Below are positions 1 to 12,257 of a DNA stretch of 64,000 nucleotides, one piece after another. A program made the translations under genes and the position numbers. The stretch is from assembly GCF_016859285.1 (NCBI RefSeq), contig NC_053418.1, positions 25,317,829-25,381,828 on the forward strand, given 5' to 3'. Numbering within the stretch: position 1 is the first letter of the stretch; each line of letters opens with the position of its first letter. The stretch is from Xiphias gladius (Eukaryota > Chordata > Actinopteri > Istiophoriformes > Xiphiidae). A model generated the notes under the pieces. The model had not been told where the DNA came from. It searched no databases and saw nothing but the letters and a program-made list of their open reading frames with translations.

Positions 1-1235
1 TGCAAACTACTAGCGTTCTCATCTCTCCGTGGTTGCACACACACGGATTAGCAGTCTGTCGTTGCTCATATGAAAACGACAGCAATAACAGCTCCGCATA
101 TTTTTGAGAGAGAATTTAGCTGTATTTAAGAGTTTGTTTTGAAAAGGCCGTCAGTGTCACCAAGTGCCAGGTACAGGCTGAGTAGAAATATGAGCCCTTT
201 GCAATTTAAACTGGCACAGTGCCACTGATGCTGGTTATTTTTGATTGTAGACTGGCGGCATGTTTTGGCTACCGATGGAAACAGTGACATTTAAGTGCCC
301 CCTCGCCATTACAGGCCATGGTGTTATTTTTTATTTGTCTTTGTCTTCTAATCTTCTGCCTGTAGCATGACTTCTATTGGTCTGTTAATGAAAAGAAGTA
401 TTGACAAATTTAAATTATGTGCTGCTAAGATGCTTTTACTTTGGTTTGTGATTCTTGTGTCCACTGATTTGATTCTTCCTCTCTCTTCTTCTGTTTCTTT
501 GCAGCAAAGGCCAACTAAGCCCACCTCTACTCTAAATTACTGCCAGAAACTTTGGTTTTGTTTTGTGTTGTGCATGTGTGTTTTGGGCCGCACATCTTAC
601 AAGAGCTGCATGTCAGTTAATAAATAGGAAGGCAGGGGCTCATAAAGTTCATACATTCTTTTTATAGAATGGCCATAAATAAATGTCTGATGAAAACTAG
701 CCAATCCCACCTCATCAGTCCTTCCATTCTCCTGCATGAAGAGCCTTAGATTATGATACAATTCTCATGCCATCTATTTAGACTAAGATCTTAGTACTGT
801 GTACACTTAATTGTACATTATTCCATGGTGCATGTCCGCTCAATCAGCCATCTGTTTTACCAGACTTGTGTAATAGACAATGTATAGTATTGGTAAATAG
901 AATAGACATTCGTCAGATAGTACAAATGTTAAATAAGCTCAAAAACACAGTTCATTTTTCCTACGGAAATACTTTTATGGGATATTTAAAAACCAAACAG
1001 ACTTTTTTTGCTTTGCACTGAGATGTGCAACATGTTTGGAGCAGATTTTGCCACATCTGGGAAGGCGGACGTGCAGCGGTGCAGTGATGCATACGTTTTA
1101 CCATGAGAATGGCAGGCAGTCCCTCGATTGGCTTTTTTTGCCAAACTGCTGTACTGTATTTTCAGAGATGATTGTACAATGTATCACATGAACTTTGGTT
1201 TCAGGTAAATAAAACTGTCATATATTATGAGTTTA
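1..1235 (+). other. Probable 3' UTR of an upstream + strand gene (atp2a2 by synteny)
   Basis: No convincing coding exon is visible here. The stretch is AT-rich and ends with an AATAAA polyadenylation signal at 1208-1213; another lies at 678-683. The next gene, anapc7, is on the opposite strand and its own likely signal is at 1331-1336, so two transcripts appear to converge with about 100 bases between their ends. In human the + strand neighbour in this position is ATP2A2 (SERCA2), so this is probably the tail of the fish atp2a2 transcript. That assignment rests on gene order only, as no SERCA coding sequence is inside the window. Confidence 0.4.
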
Positions 1236-1314
1236 TTGAGTGTTTTCCCTGTTTCATTTAAACAATATTTAGTGGAAGTTTCAGTCTACCACCGGACAAC
1301 TGCATTCATGTCAA

Positions 1315-2491
1315 GTGAGTGTTTCATCATTTTATTATACATTTTAAAAATATGTACAAAATACTATAAACATTTGTCTTGAAATGGTTAAGTAACACTT
1401 CCCAACTTAAGAATGAGTCAATCATTGAGTTATTTTGATACAGAAAGGCAGACTCAAGAAACACACAAAAATAATAGGCATGTACATTACATGACACAAA
1501 ACTTCAAATGTGACGAAGTAAAAATTAAGATGATACATTTTGAAGAGCAGCAGAAATGTGGTACATTGTCACTTTTTCACAGACCTGTTTGCCTGCCAGA
1601 GACACAAAGTTATGGCATATTCACAACCTTTATTGTGATAAATTTGATAATATCTACAACTTGCCTCCTCTGTGGCAACCGTGAGAGTCTGTCAGGCTCA
1701 AAAAAAAACAGTGCCTCCTGTAACATGTCCTGGATAACTCCAGCCATTTTTAGCCCAAACAAAATTTCCCATCACACCAGTTGGTTCTAACAATTGCTTC
1801 AGTGTACATTGGCCAGTATTAATCTTGCCTGGAAAAGCTCTCTATGCACTGCAGAACCCGGCCTCACAAAGGATTCAAAGCAGGTCTTTTTTTAATACAC
1901 TGACACAAGCTTTGTAATGAGTATATTTAATTTGAAGTTGTAATTTGTATTACCTGGAACAGTGATCCATTTATTCAGATAACCACAGACTGGCAGGAAA
2001 GCTGAAGAAAAAGCCAAAGTAGCATCAGAGAGATTACTTAATTGTTACAAACACATCATACTGCAGTATGAGCAACCCAAGTCATTGAACAACACATCTT
2101 GATTTACTCTGGGGTTGAGTGTCTGCTGGCCATGTAAGACTGTCCTGAAGTGCTGTGTAGATGAGCAAAGAAGCCTCAATTAGCTCCACAGTGACTCATT
2201 ATGATGGGAAAACAACATCAGGTCAAAAATGGCCGAGGTTCTGCACTAAGTTGCATTTCCGTAAAAGCACTGAACCCCTCCTGTAGCTGTACTGAAAACC
2301 AGGGCATTAGTCAAAGTTGTATGGTCTAAAAGTGGCGACGTCAGTCACTCGGTGTTAACCTCTGATCATGTGAGGTGTGTGGAGCAGCAAGGCCCCTTGT
2401 TCTGTTTGACGACCCTGATGGCTGAAGGCTTCCCACAGGCTGCAGCGTGTTAGAAGGTGGCACTGACCAAGCATCCCTCGGTGGCCCGGGG
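1315..2491 (-). other. anapc7: anapc7 3' UTR
   Basis: This is the sequence downstream of the anapc7 stop codon on the minus strand. An AATAAA signal read on the minus strand sits at 1331-1336, giving a 3' UTR of about 1.15 kb. No other gene or recognisable repeat was seen in it. Open frames in this stretch are short and resemble no family I know. Confidence 0.5.
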
Positions 2492-5400
2492 TCACTGCAT
2501 ACCAAACCACTGTTCCTGGTCAGCCCACTGGGCTGCTTCACTGTCACTGCCCTCCAGGTCTCCGTCCTCTCCACTGCCCTCCATGTCGTCCCCGTCCAGC
2601 TCCACTGTGGCGTCTGTTGGGCTCTCCTCTTTCTCCATCTTCTGCATGCCTTCTAAAGACTTCTGGTCATTGGGATCCAGGCTTAGGAAAGAAAAAAATA
2701 AAAACACACAACCCTGATCTTGTACTCTGCTTGGTATCCCCATCATGAAGTGGCTAAAAATACACTTTTAGAGCAACACTTTCTCCTAGGCATGTTGGAA
2801 TTATAAGAATTAGAAGTAAAACTAAATATCAATCACTGGTTACCTTAGAGCTATGCTGTACTGATCCATGGCTTCTTGATAATCATTGACAGCCACAAGA
2901 AAATCTCCCAGCATTCTGTGCAGGACACAATCACTCTGATTGGCCAGGGCATTCCGGAGGAGAGCGATCCCCTCTTCATATTTCTGTTCCCGACCTTCAG
3001 AAAGAAAACAAAACATAACGGGACACTTCATTTCCACCTCTACATTCAATTTCTTTCCTGAATATAATGTTGGTGCTGATGTAAAGGGCAGATTAAAACT
3101 CCTGTCTAATGGTTGTACGTACTCAGCAGTTCAGCCTTTTTGACCACAGCCTTGGTGTAGTCGGGCCTCTGGGCCAGTGCTTTGTCCAGCAGGGTTTTGG
3201 CTTTCTCCTGAGTCACAGGGTCTTCCAGGCACACTGTAGCAAGGATGGTCAGAGTCTGTGCATTGGCCCCAAGAGTCTTATAGATGTTATTAGCCATCCC
3301 CATAGCTTCTCGAATCCCGTTGGATGCCAAGTAACAGTCAATCAGACCTGGAAAATTGGACAGTTATGTCAGTGCAAGCAGAACAGAAATTTACTACATT
3401 TGAAAAGACAGAGACCATGTAACGACATATTTTAAAAAAACCAAACATGCCTTCGTAGCAGTCGAGTCGGCAAGGTGCCAAACGCATGGCCTCTCTGAAA
3501 TGGATGATGGCCTCTTGAACACGACCCATGTTTCTCAGTGCTGCCCCCTTCAGGAGGAGAGCCTGCACACTGTTGCTGTTCAGCTGGATGGCCTTGGCTC
3601 CCAGGTAGAGGGCTCTGGAGTAACGCTTGCTATAAAAGCTGTGACAACTGAACAACAGACACAAATTCAAAGGATTACAAAAACTTAAGAAAATAATTAT
3701 TTCATGTATTAGAGTTTGTCTATTAAGGCTCTTCACTCAGAGACTCACCCAGAGATCACCCAAGGTTCAGCATGCTGGTCTGAAATATTAAATAATCGTC
3801 CTCCCAAGACCTCAACATCCTCCAGGTGTCCCTCACGGGCCATCAGGTAACCATAAACATCCATTCCTGCAAGTGCCGACAACAGATATGTTACCCAGAC
3901 AACAGAATGTCCCATGTTCACTTGTCTCGTTTATGGGTCATTAAGACTATTGTATAGCGGGTGCAAGCGTCTTGAGCCCAAAGCTCTGATACTTAGTGCT
4001 GATCAAAACATGAAACTAATATAAGAGTTTAACTGCAAAATAGATTTTAACAGTTGGTGACAGATACTAGGTCCATCAGTAAATAAATAAATGAAATCTT
4101 CTCTCGTCCTGCAGCACACCCTTGATGAGGTATGGGTCCAGCATCTGGGCTTGTTCAAATTTGAGGATCGCGTTTTTGGTGTCCCCTGCCCTGAAGTAGA
4201 CATCTGCCAGGCTCACCAGGAGGTCCACGTTGTCCCGCAGGAGAGATTTCTTCTCCAGAGAGCTAAGACAGGATGAGGGAGGGATCGAAACATTCATCAA
4301 ATAAACAGACTGTTGCGTTAAAAGGCACTTTCAGGCCTGGGGTATGAAAAATTTGTACTCTGCTCACCAAATGGTGTTGATGGCTCTTTGATTGTCTCCT
4401 GCATGTATGAAGGCATAAGCTTTGATCCAAACAGAGAGCCAGTCAAGGTTGGGGATACTCTGGATCACATCCATAGTCATAGACGCCACCTCAGCTCCTT
4501 TGACTGATAGAGAAAGAAGACCTGGCAGAGAAAAAGTAAAATTTTAATATGGAGTTGTTTTTTTTGTTTTTTGTTTTTTTTACAAAACAGATCTATCAAA
4601 CAGTCCTGAAGTATGATGCACATAAGGAACATTATGGCTCTAGATGTGTAAAGACAGCAGACAGACTTAAGCAGGGGAAGTGTCTCAGCAGGTTAAATGT
4701 TGTTTGTTAGATGAAGGTCCCTCTGTGACCATGCATACCAATGATTGCATCCAGGGCGAGGGGACACTGTCTGAGAACCTCTTTGTAGCTCGTCACAGCA
4801 GAACGCTCCTGACCAGCTTTCCTGTACAGGTTAGCTAACATCATGTTGATCTGAGATGAAAAAGAACCATAACATTCATCTTATCTCAGAGTCTACAAAA
4901 TTTGCAGAATTAAAGCAAAAATTTTAAATGATTATTTTGCTTCATACTTCTAATTATTTGCCTTTATTTCCAAAAACAAAATTAGAACAGTTTAGGTTAA
5001 AAGCAGCATTTATCAAAGTAGAACCAGCTGGAAAGTCTTCTATTCTTCTTCTCCTACTGCAATTTTGGACTTTATTTTTACAACATTATAATAATAACAA
5101 CTAATTAATAATAATAGTTTGTAGGTTCATCCATTCTTCATTACATCCTTTGTTGCTATAAATTTCCAAAAGTCTAATGCAGCGATAGCTTTGTGTACAG
5201 AAATGCACACAGAGGTCTCACTTGAAATAAAGTTGTGGCTAGTCTCTGACTGGTCTGTGTTAAAAAAGGTACATAAAGCATGAAAAAGGTTAATTACAAT
5301 AACCACAAGAGTAGCAGCCTACCTTTGGAGTCCTCTGTCTGGATGGAATCCCATCAAGCACTGCAATGGCATCTTTGTCCAGTTTCAAGATGGTGTAGCA

Positions 5401-6982
5401 TTCAGCTATCTTGTACTTTACCTCAATTTCTGATGGCAAACTCTGAAAGGCAACATTCAGTATGACTGTGCATTTTTCTATTACCCTTCATCCCTAGTGA
5501 CCAAGTCAGTGGTATGGATTTTTTAAATCAAGAATGGGTGTGCATGACATCTAGGAGTTGAGACAAACTTGCAGCAGTCCCTCGTGACATGAACACACAT
5601 TAGAAGAAAAATGTCATATCTTTTAAACCACACGCTTTATCCGTCAACACACAGTAAAAGACAGACAGAGCAAAAGCATCTTCTCTTTCTATCAAATTTT
5701 TTCCATCTCAATTTTTTGGGGTTTATATGTAAATGCAAGTTAAACAGTGTCCTACATCAAGGAGATTTTAAGTGTCCTTTCCTTTAAGAAGCCAAAATAT
5801 TATATGATACTATCAAAAGTCTTCTAAAACCCACCTGCGCCTGTATGTTAGATGCTGCTCCACCAGTAGATGTACGGACTTTTGATGTTTTGCTGAGCAC
5901 CTTCTTCTGCTGCAGTGCCATACTGTATTTGCAGGCAGCATTACGATATTCCTTATCATGGAAGATGGCATCAGCATGGTAAACCAGCAACTGGTACTTC
6001 TGGGCTGGCGAAAACAGCTCTCTTGAGTCAGAAAGATACAAATAATAAAATTGATCAAAATCAGAGCAGACACAGAATAGCAAACTGCCCCTCAGTTGCA
6101 CACATGACAACGCAACGTGTCAGAAATGCTAACTGCACAGACTGAAATGTTCGTTGAGTAACAGAGAATATAGAAGGATAAAAAGCAGAATGGAAACAGT
6201 AGAGAATCAGCTTTATAAAAACAAATGCAGCTAACCTAATGTAATGAAAAATATTCTCAATACGAAAACCATAACAACAGCAAAGACAGCAAGTGTCTAT
6301 TGATCAAAAGCACAGGAATGTAAAAAGAAGTAATCCCCGGAGTTTATATAAAGACAGGGCATCCTGCTTTCAGGGGGCTCCTCCTTGTAAGAACTGATGC
6401 TGGGCTGCACCTGAACAAAAACACTGTACTGGTTCTCTGATAGTACAACTGTTACATGGCCACTGGTTTTAAATCAATTACACCGCGCAGTGTCAGCATT
6501 GTGAAGGGAGGACAACGCAAATTATCACCAATGTGTGTGTGTGTCATTTCTTCCTATGCGATACTAGCTGATCGGTCAAATTTACAATAATTCAAGCTGG
6601 CTGCTATTAGCAGCCACCGGTAACTGTATTAGGCTGTTTCTTGGAAAATAACGTACACTGTGTCCGCCCGAATAATATGAATTAAAATCTTATTAACGTA
6701 AATACTTGGGCTGAGTATTTTTTGCATGCATCTGTTCTGCTTTACGGTGAAAATGATTAATCTTAGTTGTTGTTGACCAGTTAGCTTTGGACTCTCACTG
6801 TTACGATCTGACAACATTAACAAGCTAGTGTACTAAAGCCCTCTTCAGGAAATAGACGGACCCCGCTCTGACATTACTTACGGATTGTTATTGCTCATCG
6901 TGAGCAACAAACTGCTCAATATCCGGACATTAGAGTGTAGGCCAGCGGCAGCCATATCCCGTACATGATCTATTACATTCAT
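2492..6982 (-). CDS. anapc7: Anaphase-promoting complex subunit 7 (APC7), 11 exons, 565 aa
   Basis: APC7 is a TPR scaffold subunit of the APC/C, the nuclear E3 ubiquitin ligase that triggers anaphase and mitotic exit; in the family it sits at the top of the TPR lobe. Coding exons on the minus strand, 5' to 3': 6882-6982, 5835-6021, 5323-5442, 4739-4850, 4368-4521, 4120-4262, 3749-3866, 3451-3647, 3123-3347, 2844-2994, 2492-2681. They join in frame to 1698 nt, the same 565-residue length as human APC7. The start reads MNVIDHVRDMAAAGLHSNVR and the acidic tail ends EAAQWADQEQWFGMQ, both nearly identical to human. TPR helices fill the middle, for example the stretch containing KRYSRALYLGAKAIQLNSNS. 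All introns are GT-AG except the one after 3451-3647, which uses a GC donor (AAG|GCATGT). The gene is single-copy here and looks intact. Confidence 0.96.
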
Positions 6983-7120
6983 TTTCGGTTAGGTTTAGGG
7001 CCTGCTTTAGGTTTCCGTCTCAAGTTAAAAGTTTGGGCTTGTAAACAGCTAACGCTAGCTAGTGTGTGATGTATTAAATATGGCGCCGAACAACTGTCCT
7101 TCCGCATACTGCTGCATTTA
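6983..7120 (-). promoter_or_regulatory. anapc7: anapc7 5' end / promoter region
   Basis: This lies immediately upstream of the anapc7 ATG at 6980-6982. It has no obvious TATA box. A cluster GCTAACGCTAGCTAG lies near 7050, and further GTTAGC or GCTAG copies lie in intron 1 near 6778 and 6823. The position of the transcription start is inferred, not seen. Confidence 0.4.
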
Positions 7121-8700
7121 GGTGCAATTCACAAGTTCTAACTTTCAGCAAGGATTCTCGTAAATACCATATCTTCAGAGAATCTGCGCCTTGGATAACA
7201 AACTTAGTATTTTATTGACTTTATTTTTATTCTATAAACAACAAACTAAAATAATATTGAACAGATGAGTAAAAATTTTCTTTTTTTTGCCTCCTCAGTA
7301 GATTGAGTGAGGTCGCCGAATCTCTCAATTTCCGATAGTTATTAACGCATCTTGTATTTTTTTTTTTTTTTTTGCTGCAGCAATATTTTTAATTTAGTAA
7401 ATTAATGTGAAGCTAAAACATTTCACTCAGACTTTGGGCAATAATTATTAAATAAAAAACTCAGCAATCTTATTAAACAACCTCTTCACGTTTCCCATTT
7501 CATTATAAAAATACATGACATAAATACGAGCCTTTAAAAAACAAACCAAAAAAAGAAGATCAGCATTTAATATCTCCTTTTCTCATTAGGTTCAGGTATA
7601 CAGTGTCCCTAATATATGGATATGGTTATTTATCCATTTATGCATTACTAGTCATCCAATTCAATGACAGGCACAAAGGTGAAAACCACCTCTGCGCTTC
7701 ATTTTTAAGGACAAACTTGCCCTCTTTTAACTTGCTTTTTATCTCTCCTCACAGACTGCCCTGTCTTTCAGCTGTCTGAAGACTTGAAGCCTCAAATGAT
7801 AAGAATTTAGCCAAAAAGACAAGACAGAAGTCACCTGTCAAAGAGGCTGTTGTGACCTTCCTCACAAGTGCCCCTCACAGTAGATGCCTTAGATACCTTT
7901 TTTGTCTTTCATGCCTGACAACAGCTGTTTATGCCACTGTAGTGTCACAAATGCTTTCCTGTAGAGGACATTTCAAACAATAAAAATAATAGTGAACTAT
8001 GAAGTAGTTTGATCTAAAAAAAAATAATAATGTGCATAGGTATAAATAACCTTTGAAGCTATAAATTTACAATGGCAGAAATTATTATTATTATTCATAT
8101 TCAGTTATATCATATTACTCTATGGTACCATCCCGTTTCTTTGTTTTATACCATAAAATTCATCAAACAACGTTTCAACAGGTGCCAGCAAAAAATATTT
8201 TGCCCATTGATAGCATCAATAAACTTGCCAAAATGAAAATTAATGAGATAGTAACAATGGAATACTAAAAGAAAACTTTTTGACAGTTTTATAAAGTCAT
8301 ACAGGAGGATTTGGGAGGAACTGGTCTACTCATCTCTGATTGTACAGCATAAATGTGACAGATAGAATCCCGAGCTAGAAAACATGCATTAAGGTCAGAC
8401 ATCTGTGCAAACCAAATCACAATAACCCCAACTGAACACCATGAAGTAAATGACAAGCAATGAATCAGTCACTCAGCATCATCACATGAACATCAAGCGA
8501 TCAGCGACTCTGAAAAGACAACACGTGTAAGCCAAAGATGCCTGATGATCAGACATACAGTACAATACTGGACGTCTCAGATGGAATCAAAACCATCTCT
8601 GGGAACTAATGGCACTGAAATGTTGTGTATGACATATTCATCATAAACCATGTAGGTTAGGGGGGCTAGAAAGAAAGTTGTCCAGGTTAGTGCCCTGTTT
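7121..8700. other. Intergenic, no gene recognised
   Basis: This is AT-rich sequence between the divergent anapc7 and ube2g1 genes. It holds short homopolymers, including a T run near 7358-7372, and no open frame that resembles a family I know. A small CA/GT stretch lies near 8730-8750, just before the ube2g1 5' UTR. Confidence 0.5.
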
Positions 8701-8923
8701 GTTTCTCGAGAAACGTTGCCTCGATGGCACATACACAAACACACACACAGGCAACTGCAGACGCGCATGCGCACAGCGAACGCCAGCAGCTGAACCTTGT
8801 GTCAAAACACAGAGGGAAATCAGCAGCAGACAGTGCAACATCTCATCTCGATTTCAGCTTTACCTCTATTTTTTCGGAAAGTATTTGTCGACACAAAGTG
8901 GTTTTTATTTACGTCTGCGTACC

Positions 8924-9033
8924 ATGACCGAGCAATCAGCATTACTTCTTCGAAAACAACTGGCAGGTACTATGAAAACAAAATTTTAAGCAAATGTTGT
9001 CTATATAATGGCCACCTACCTAGCGGCTAACGT

Positions 9034-9069
<36 letters not shown>

Positions 9070-12000
9070 CTACGCAAAGCTATGTTTACGCCGTACGAGT
9101 AAGCTCAGAAAGCTAGCCAAGCAACATAATGGGTTCCTTTATCACTGCAGTCCGGTATGTGGGTAAGCTGCTGAAAGCGGATCTCTGGTGGAAATGAAGA
9201 TATATATTTTGAGGTCTACGTGGCTCAAACAACATTATATCTCCACCAACAAATGAATCGCATCGCCAACCTTGCTAACGGGCTAGCAAGTTCGACATTA
9301 GTTAGCTGACGGAACAAAGGAATAATCAATCCAGGGACTCATCTGCTCTGATGACTTTGGCTTTGCTAATGATAGCTCTATAAATTCTGAGCTTTTCATA
9401 GACAAATATGCTACTATATCAGTAGCAGCTGATTAAAATAACAAACTAAACACCACCTAGCTATATAAGATAATATATAACGTTTCCGATGTCAAATCGG
9501 GCTCAAGACTGTAACGCTGGTTAGTTTTAGCTATTTTAGTAAGGATGCGCACCTCAGTTTTCAATCCATCAATGCGGAGACTCATATTTTTCTCCTGCTG
9601 GCTCATTTTGAGAATCCTCACCAATGTTATTACCGCTGGTGGCAGTGATGGGTCTTTCTTATTAATGCCAGACACATGGACCTCGACACTGAGATACCAA
9701 TATCCCTGAAGTACAGTTTGGTCTGCAGCTGACTGACAGTCCAGACGGATAAATGAATGGGCCAATTTTTTAAACGGATGTTTGTTTGTTTTTTAAGCAG
9801 TTTTTTTTTAGTCGACTCTATTAAAACCATGATTGTTGCTCATAGTCATAGCAGATATTTTTAAATTCGTAAGTAGAAGGTTTTGACTCAACACCTTCAT
9901 ATGGACGATGCGAAAATATTCTGTTTACAACTATGGTGATGTTATACAAAAGTAAATTTTGAAAAGTGGTGGTCTCGTTGTCTAAGTTTGAATTAAAAAA
10001 AAACGGCAAAAGTCAAACAAGGTCAGAAAACAACAGCAGCCTTCAAGATAAGGGAAGTATACCTGACCTATATCACAATATTATGAGGGTCAATGGTCCA
10101 GACATTGTAAAGTCTTATCATGAAAATGATATAATCTTTTTTTTTTTTTCCCCCAGCTGTACACTTTAGCCAAAGTGGCCCATTTTGATAAAGTTAGACT
10201 TCCTATGATTATTTACAATGGCTTGCCGTAACCGTTGACAGTGGACAGGATTTAGAGTTTTCATGTGGTGCTGAAATGACAGCTACCCTCAAACCCTCCA
10301 TCCACTGATTTTTTTTCTTTTTTAAAAAAAAATATACAGGCCAATCCCACTCAGTGACTGATTTGGCATATTTCGCTGATTGTACAATATACAAATTTTG
10401 GTTTCTGTGTGTGTGTGAGAATGTGAATCACTGGATTCACAGTGGTTGAATCGATTCAGTTCTTCAAGTTGGTGATTCACATCAACAGTAATTATTATTA
10501 AATTACGGTTTGATTCAGTAAACATTAGCCAAACTTTATATTCACTGAATGAGCTTGGAATAATGTGAAACTAGTACTTGGTCTTCAAGTGACAAATAGA
10601 GTTATCTTTTATACATTCTTAAATGGAGAGACAAAAAAAGTAATGCTTCTGTCAATTCACTGTATGTTATATGATACCAAACATTGAAAACTGAGTGCTT
10701 CCATTAAACTGGGTTGTCAAACTATTCCTAAACAAAAATCACTTGTATAAACAAAAGATAATTTAGAGGATTGCCTTGGTTGGTTCTAAAGCATTCTTCT
10801 GACATACAGCAAATACTGGATTACTGTTAGATGCAGTTTTCAACGACTTCTATAAACTGGCTGTAATGGAATATTGTGTGTGCTACTAAGTCACATGAAG
10901 TTGTCGATTTACCAACTGGTTTATTAGATGATTAGCTATCACTGCTTTACTCACTGTTCCTCCTTTTTCTACTCGGCAAGAAATTTTCAACATAACAAGA
11001 AGCAACTTTGGATGTTGCCTTCTCCCAAATATACCCTGTAAACTCTACCTAACTACTTACTTGGTCACAAATGGAGACCCGTCTGTTTCATGATATTACC
11101 ATAGTTCCGTTTCATTTCCAGTTCATTGTATTAAAGAGAGCGAGGTGGGACATTGGTTAGCGCTGTCACCGCACAGCAAGAAGGTTCCAGGTGCCAACGT
11201 GCCTGCCGGCTGGGGCCTCTCTGTGTAGAGGTGTGAAAGATTGGTGACCAGCCCAGGGTGCACCCTACCATTGTGCCCAGTGTCAGCTGGGATCTGCTCC
11301 AGCCCCTAGTGTGATCCTCAAGGATAAGCGGTAAAGCTAATGGATGGATGTATTAAAAAAATACTGTATTCCTCTCTTCCCAGAGCTCAACAAGAACCCT
11401 GTGGAGGGCTTTTCCGCTGGTTTGATAGATGATGATGACATATACAAATGGGAAGTTGTGATCATTGGTCCACAAGATACCCTTTTGTAAGTGAGAACAT
11501 ATTTGGATAATAATATATTAGGTTGGGATACTTAAATATATATTATTTAATTTCATAATTTCTCATTTGTCCTTGCTGTGTTGTCTCTATTGTCTCTATT
11601 TCAGTGAAGGAGGGTTTTTCAAAGCATACTTAACCTTTCCCTATGATTATCCACTACGCCCTCCAAAGATGAAGTTCATCACTGAAATCTGGCACCCAAA
11701 TGGTGAACACATTCAGCATACTCTTTGTTGTGTACTTACTTCAGATCTGCATTTTTTTTTTTTTTTTTTTTTTGATTGAGCAGCAATCTAATCCTGAGTT
11801 TGAATTTAATTGTAATGAAGGCCACCTTCAGATTATGTTGGTTGTGGAATTCATGTTCCAATTCTTCACAGTTGCAAAGAACGGCGACGTTTGCATCTCA
11901 ATTCTGCATGAGCCAGGAGAAGATAAGTTTGGTTATGAAAAGCCTGAGGAGCGCTGGCTTCCGATCCACACGGTAGAGACAATCATGATTAGTGTTATCT

Positions 12001-12257
12001 CCATGCTGGCGGACCCCAACAGTGATTCACCAGCTAATGTGGATGCTGCGGTTGGTTACATTGCTTATTCCATTCCCCTGACACGAGAAATCCCTTTTTC
12101 ATTCTTGTAATCTTGGCATTGCAGGTAAATTTACATGGGGCATTAAAAGAGTCTGATTTTGCTTCCACAGAAAGAATGGAGGGAGGACCCTAACGGTGAA
12201 TTCAAGAGGAAGGTGGCTCGCTGTGTAAGAAAAAGTCAAGAGATGGCATTTGATTAG
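8924..12257 (+). CDS. ube2g1: Ubiquitin-conjugating enzyme E2 G1, 5 coding exons, 169 aa
   Basis: This is an E2 enzyme that takes ubiquitin from E1 and builds Lys48-type chains with RING E3s. The human enzyme works with cullin-RING ligases and is cytosolic/nuclear. Coding exons: 8924-8966, 11384-11486, 11605-11702, 11872-12050, 12171-12257; they total 510 nt in frame. The single UBC fold shows the HPN motif at residues 79-81, the catalytic Cys near residue 89 in NGDVCISILHEPGED, and the acidic loop after it that marks the G1/G2/R1 class. The sequence follows human UBE2G1 closely (170 aa) and is clearly not UBE2G2. The start reads MTEQSALLLRKQLAE, one residue shorter than human MTELQ. Intron 1 is 2.4 kb and carries a SINE close to its acceptor. 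The donor after exon 4 (GCG|GTTGGT) is weak. In human this gene is on chromosome 17, so its place here is a fish-lineage difference. Confidence 0.96.
9038..9066 (+). repeat. T(29) homopolymer in ube2g1 intron 1
   Basis: This is an unbroken run of about 29 T beginning directly after a GTTAGC motif, 71 bases past exon 1. It is probably slippage-prone and possibly a decayed retroposon tail, but nothing flanking supports an element. Confidence 0.8.
11136..11348 (+). mobile_element. tRNA-like SINE insertion, about 213 bp
   Basis: The head GGTTAGCGCTGTCACC and the following ACAGCAAGAAGGTTCC match a very common teleost repeat with tRNA-like A and B boxes. The 3' part (GTCAGCTGGGATCTGCTCCA) and the TGGATGGATG tail match the same family. 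The middle is shorter than the usual copy, so it is internally deleted or a short subfamily. A perfect 9-bp target duplication TGTATTAAA flanks it at 11127-11135 and 11349-11357, which shows retroposition. It ends 35 bp before ube2g1 exon 2. Confidence 0.8.
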
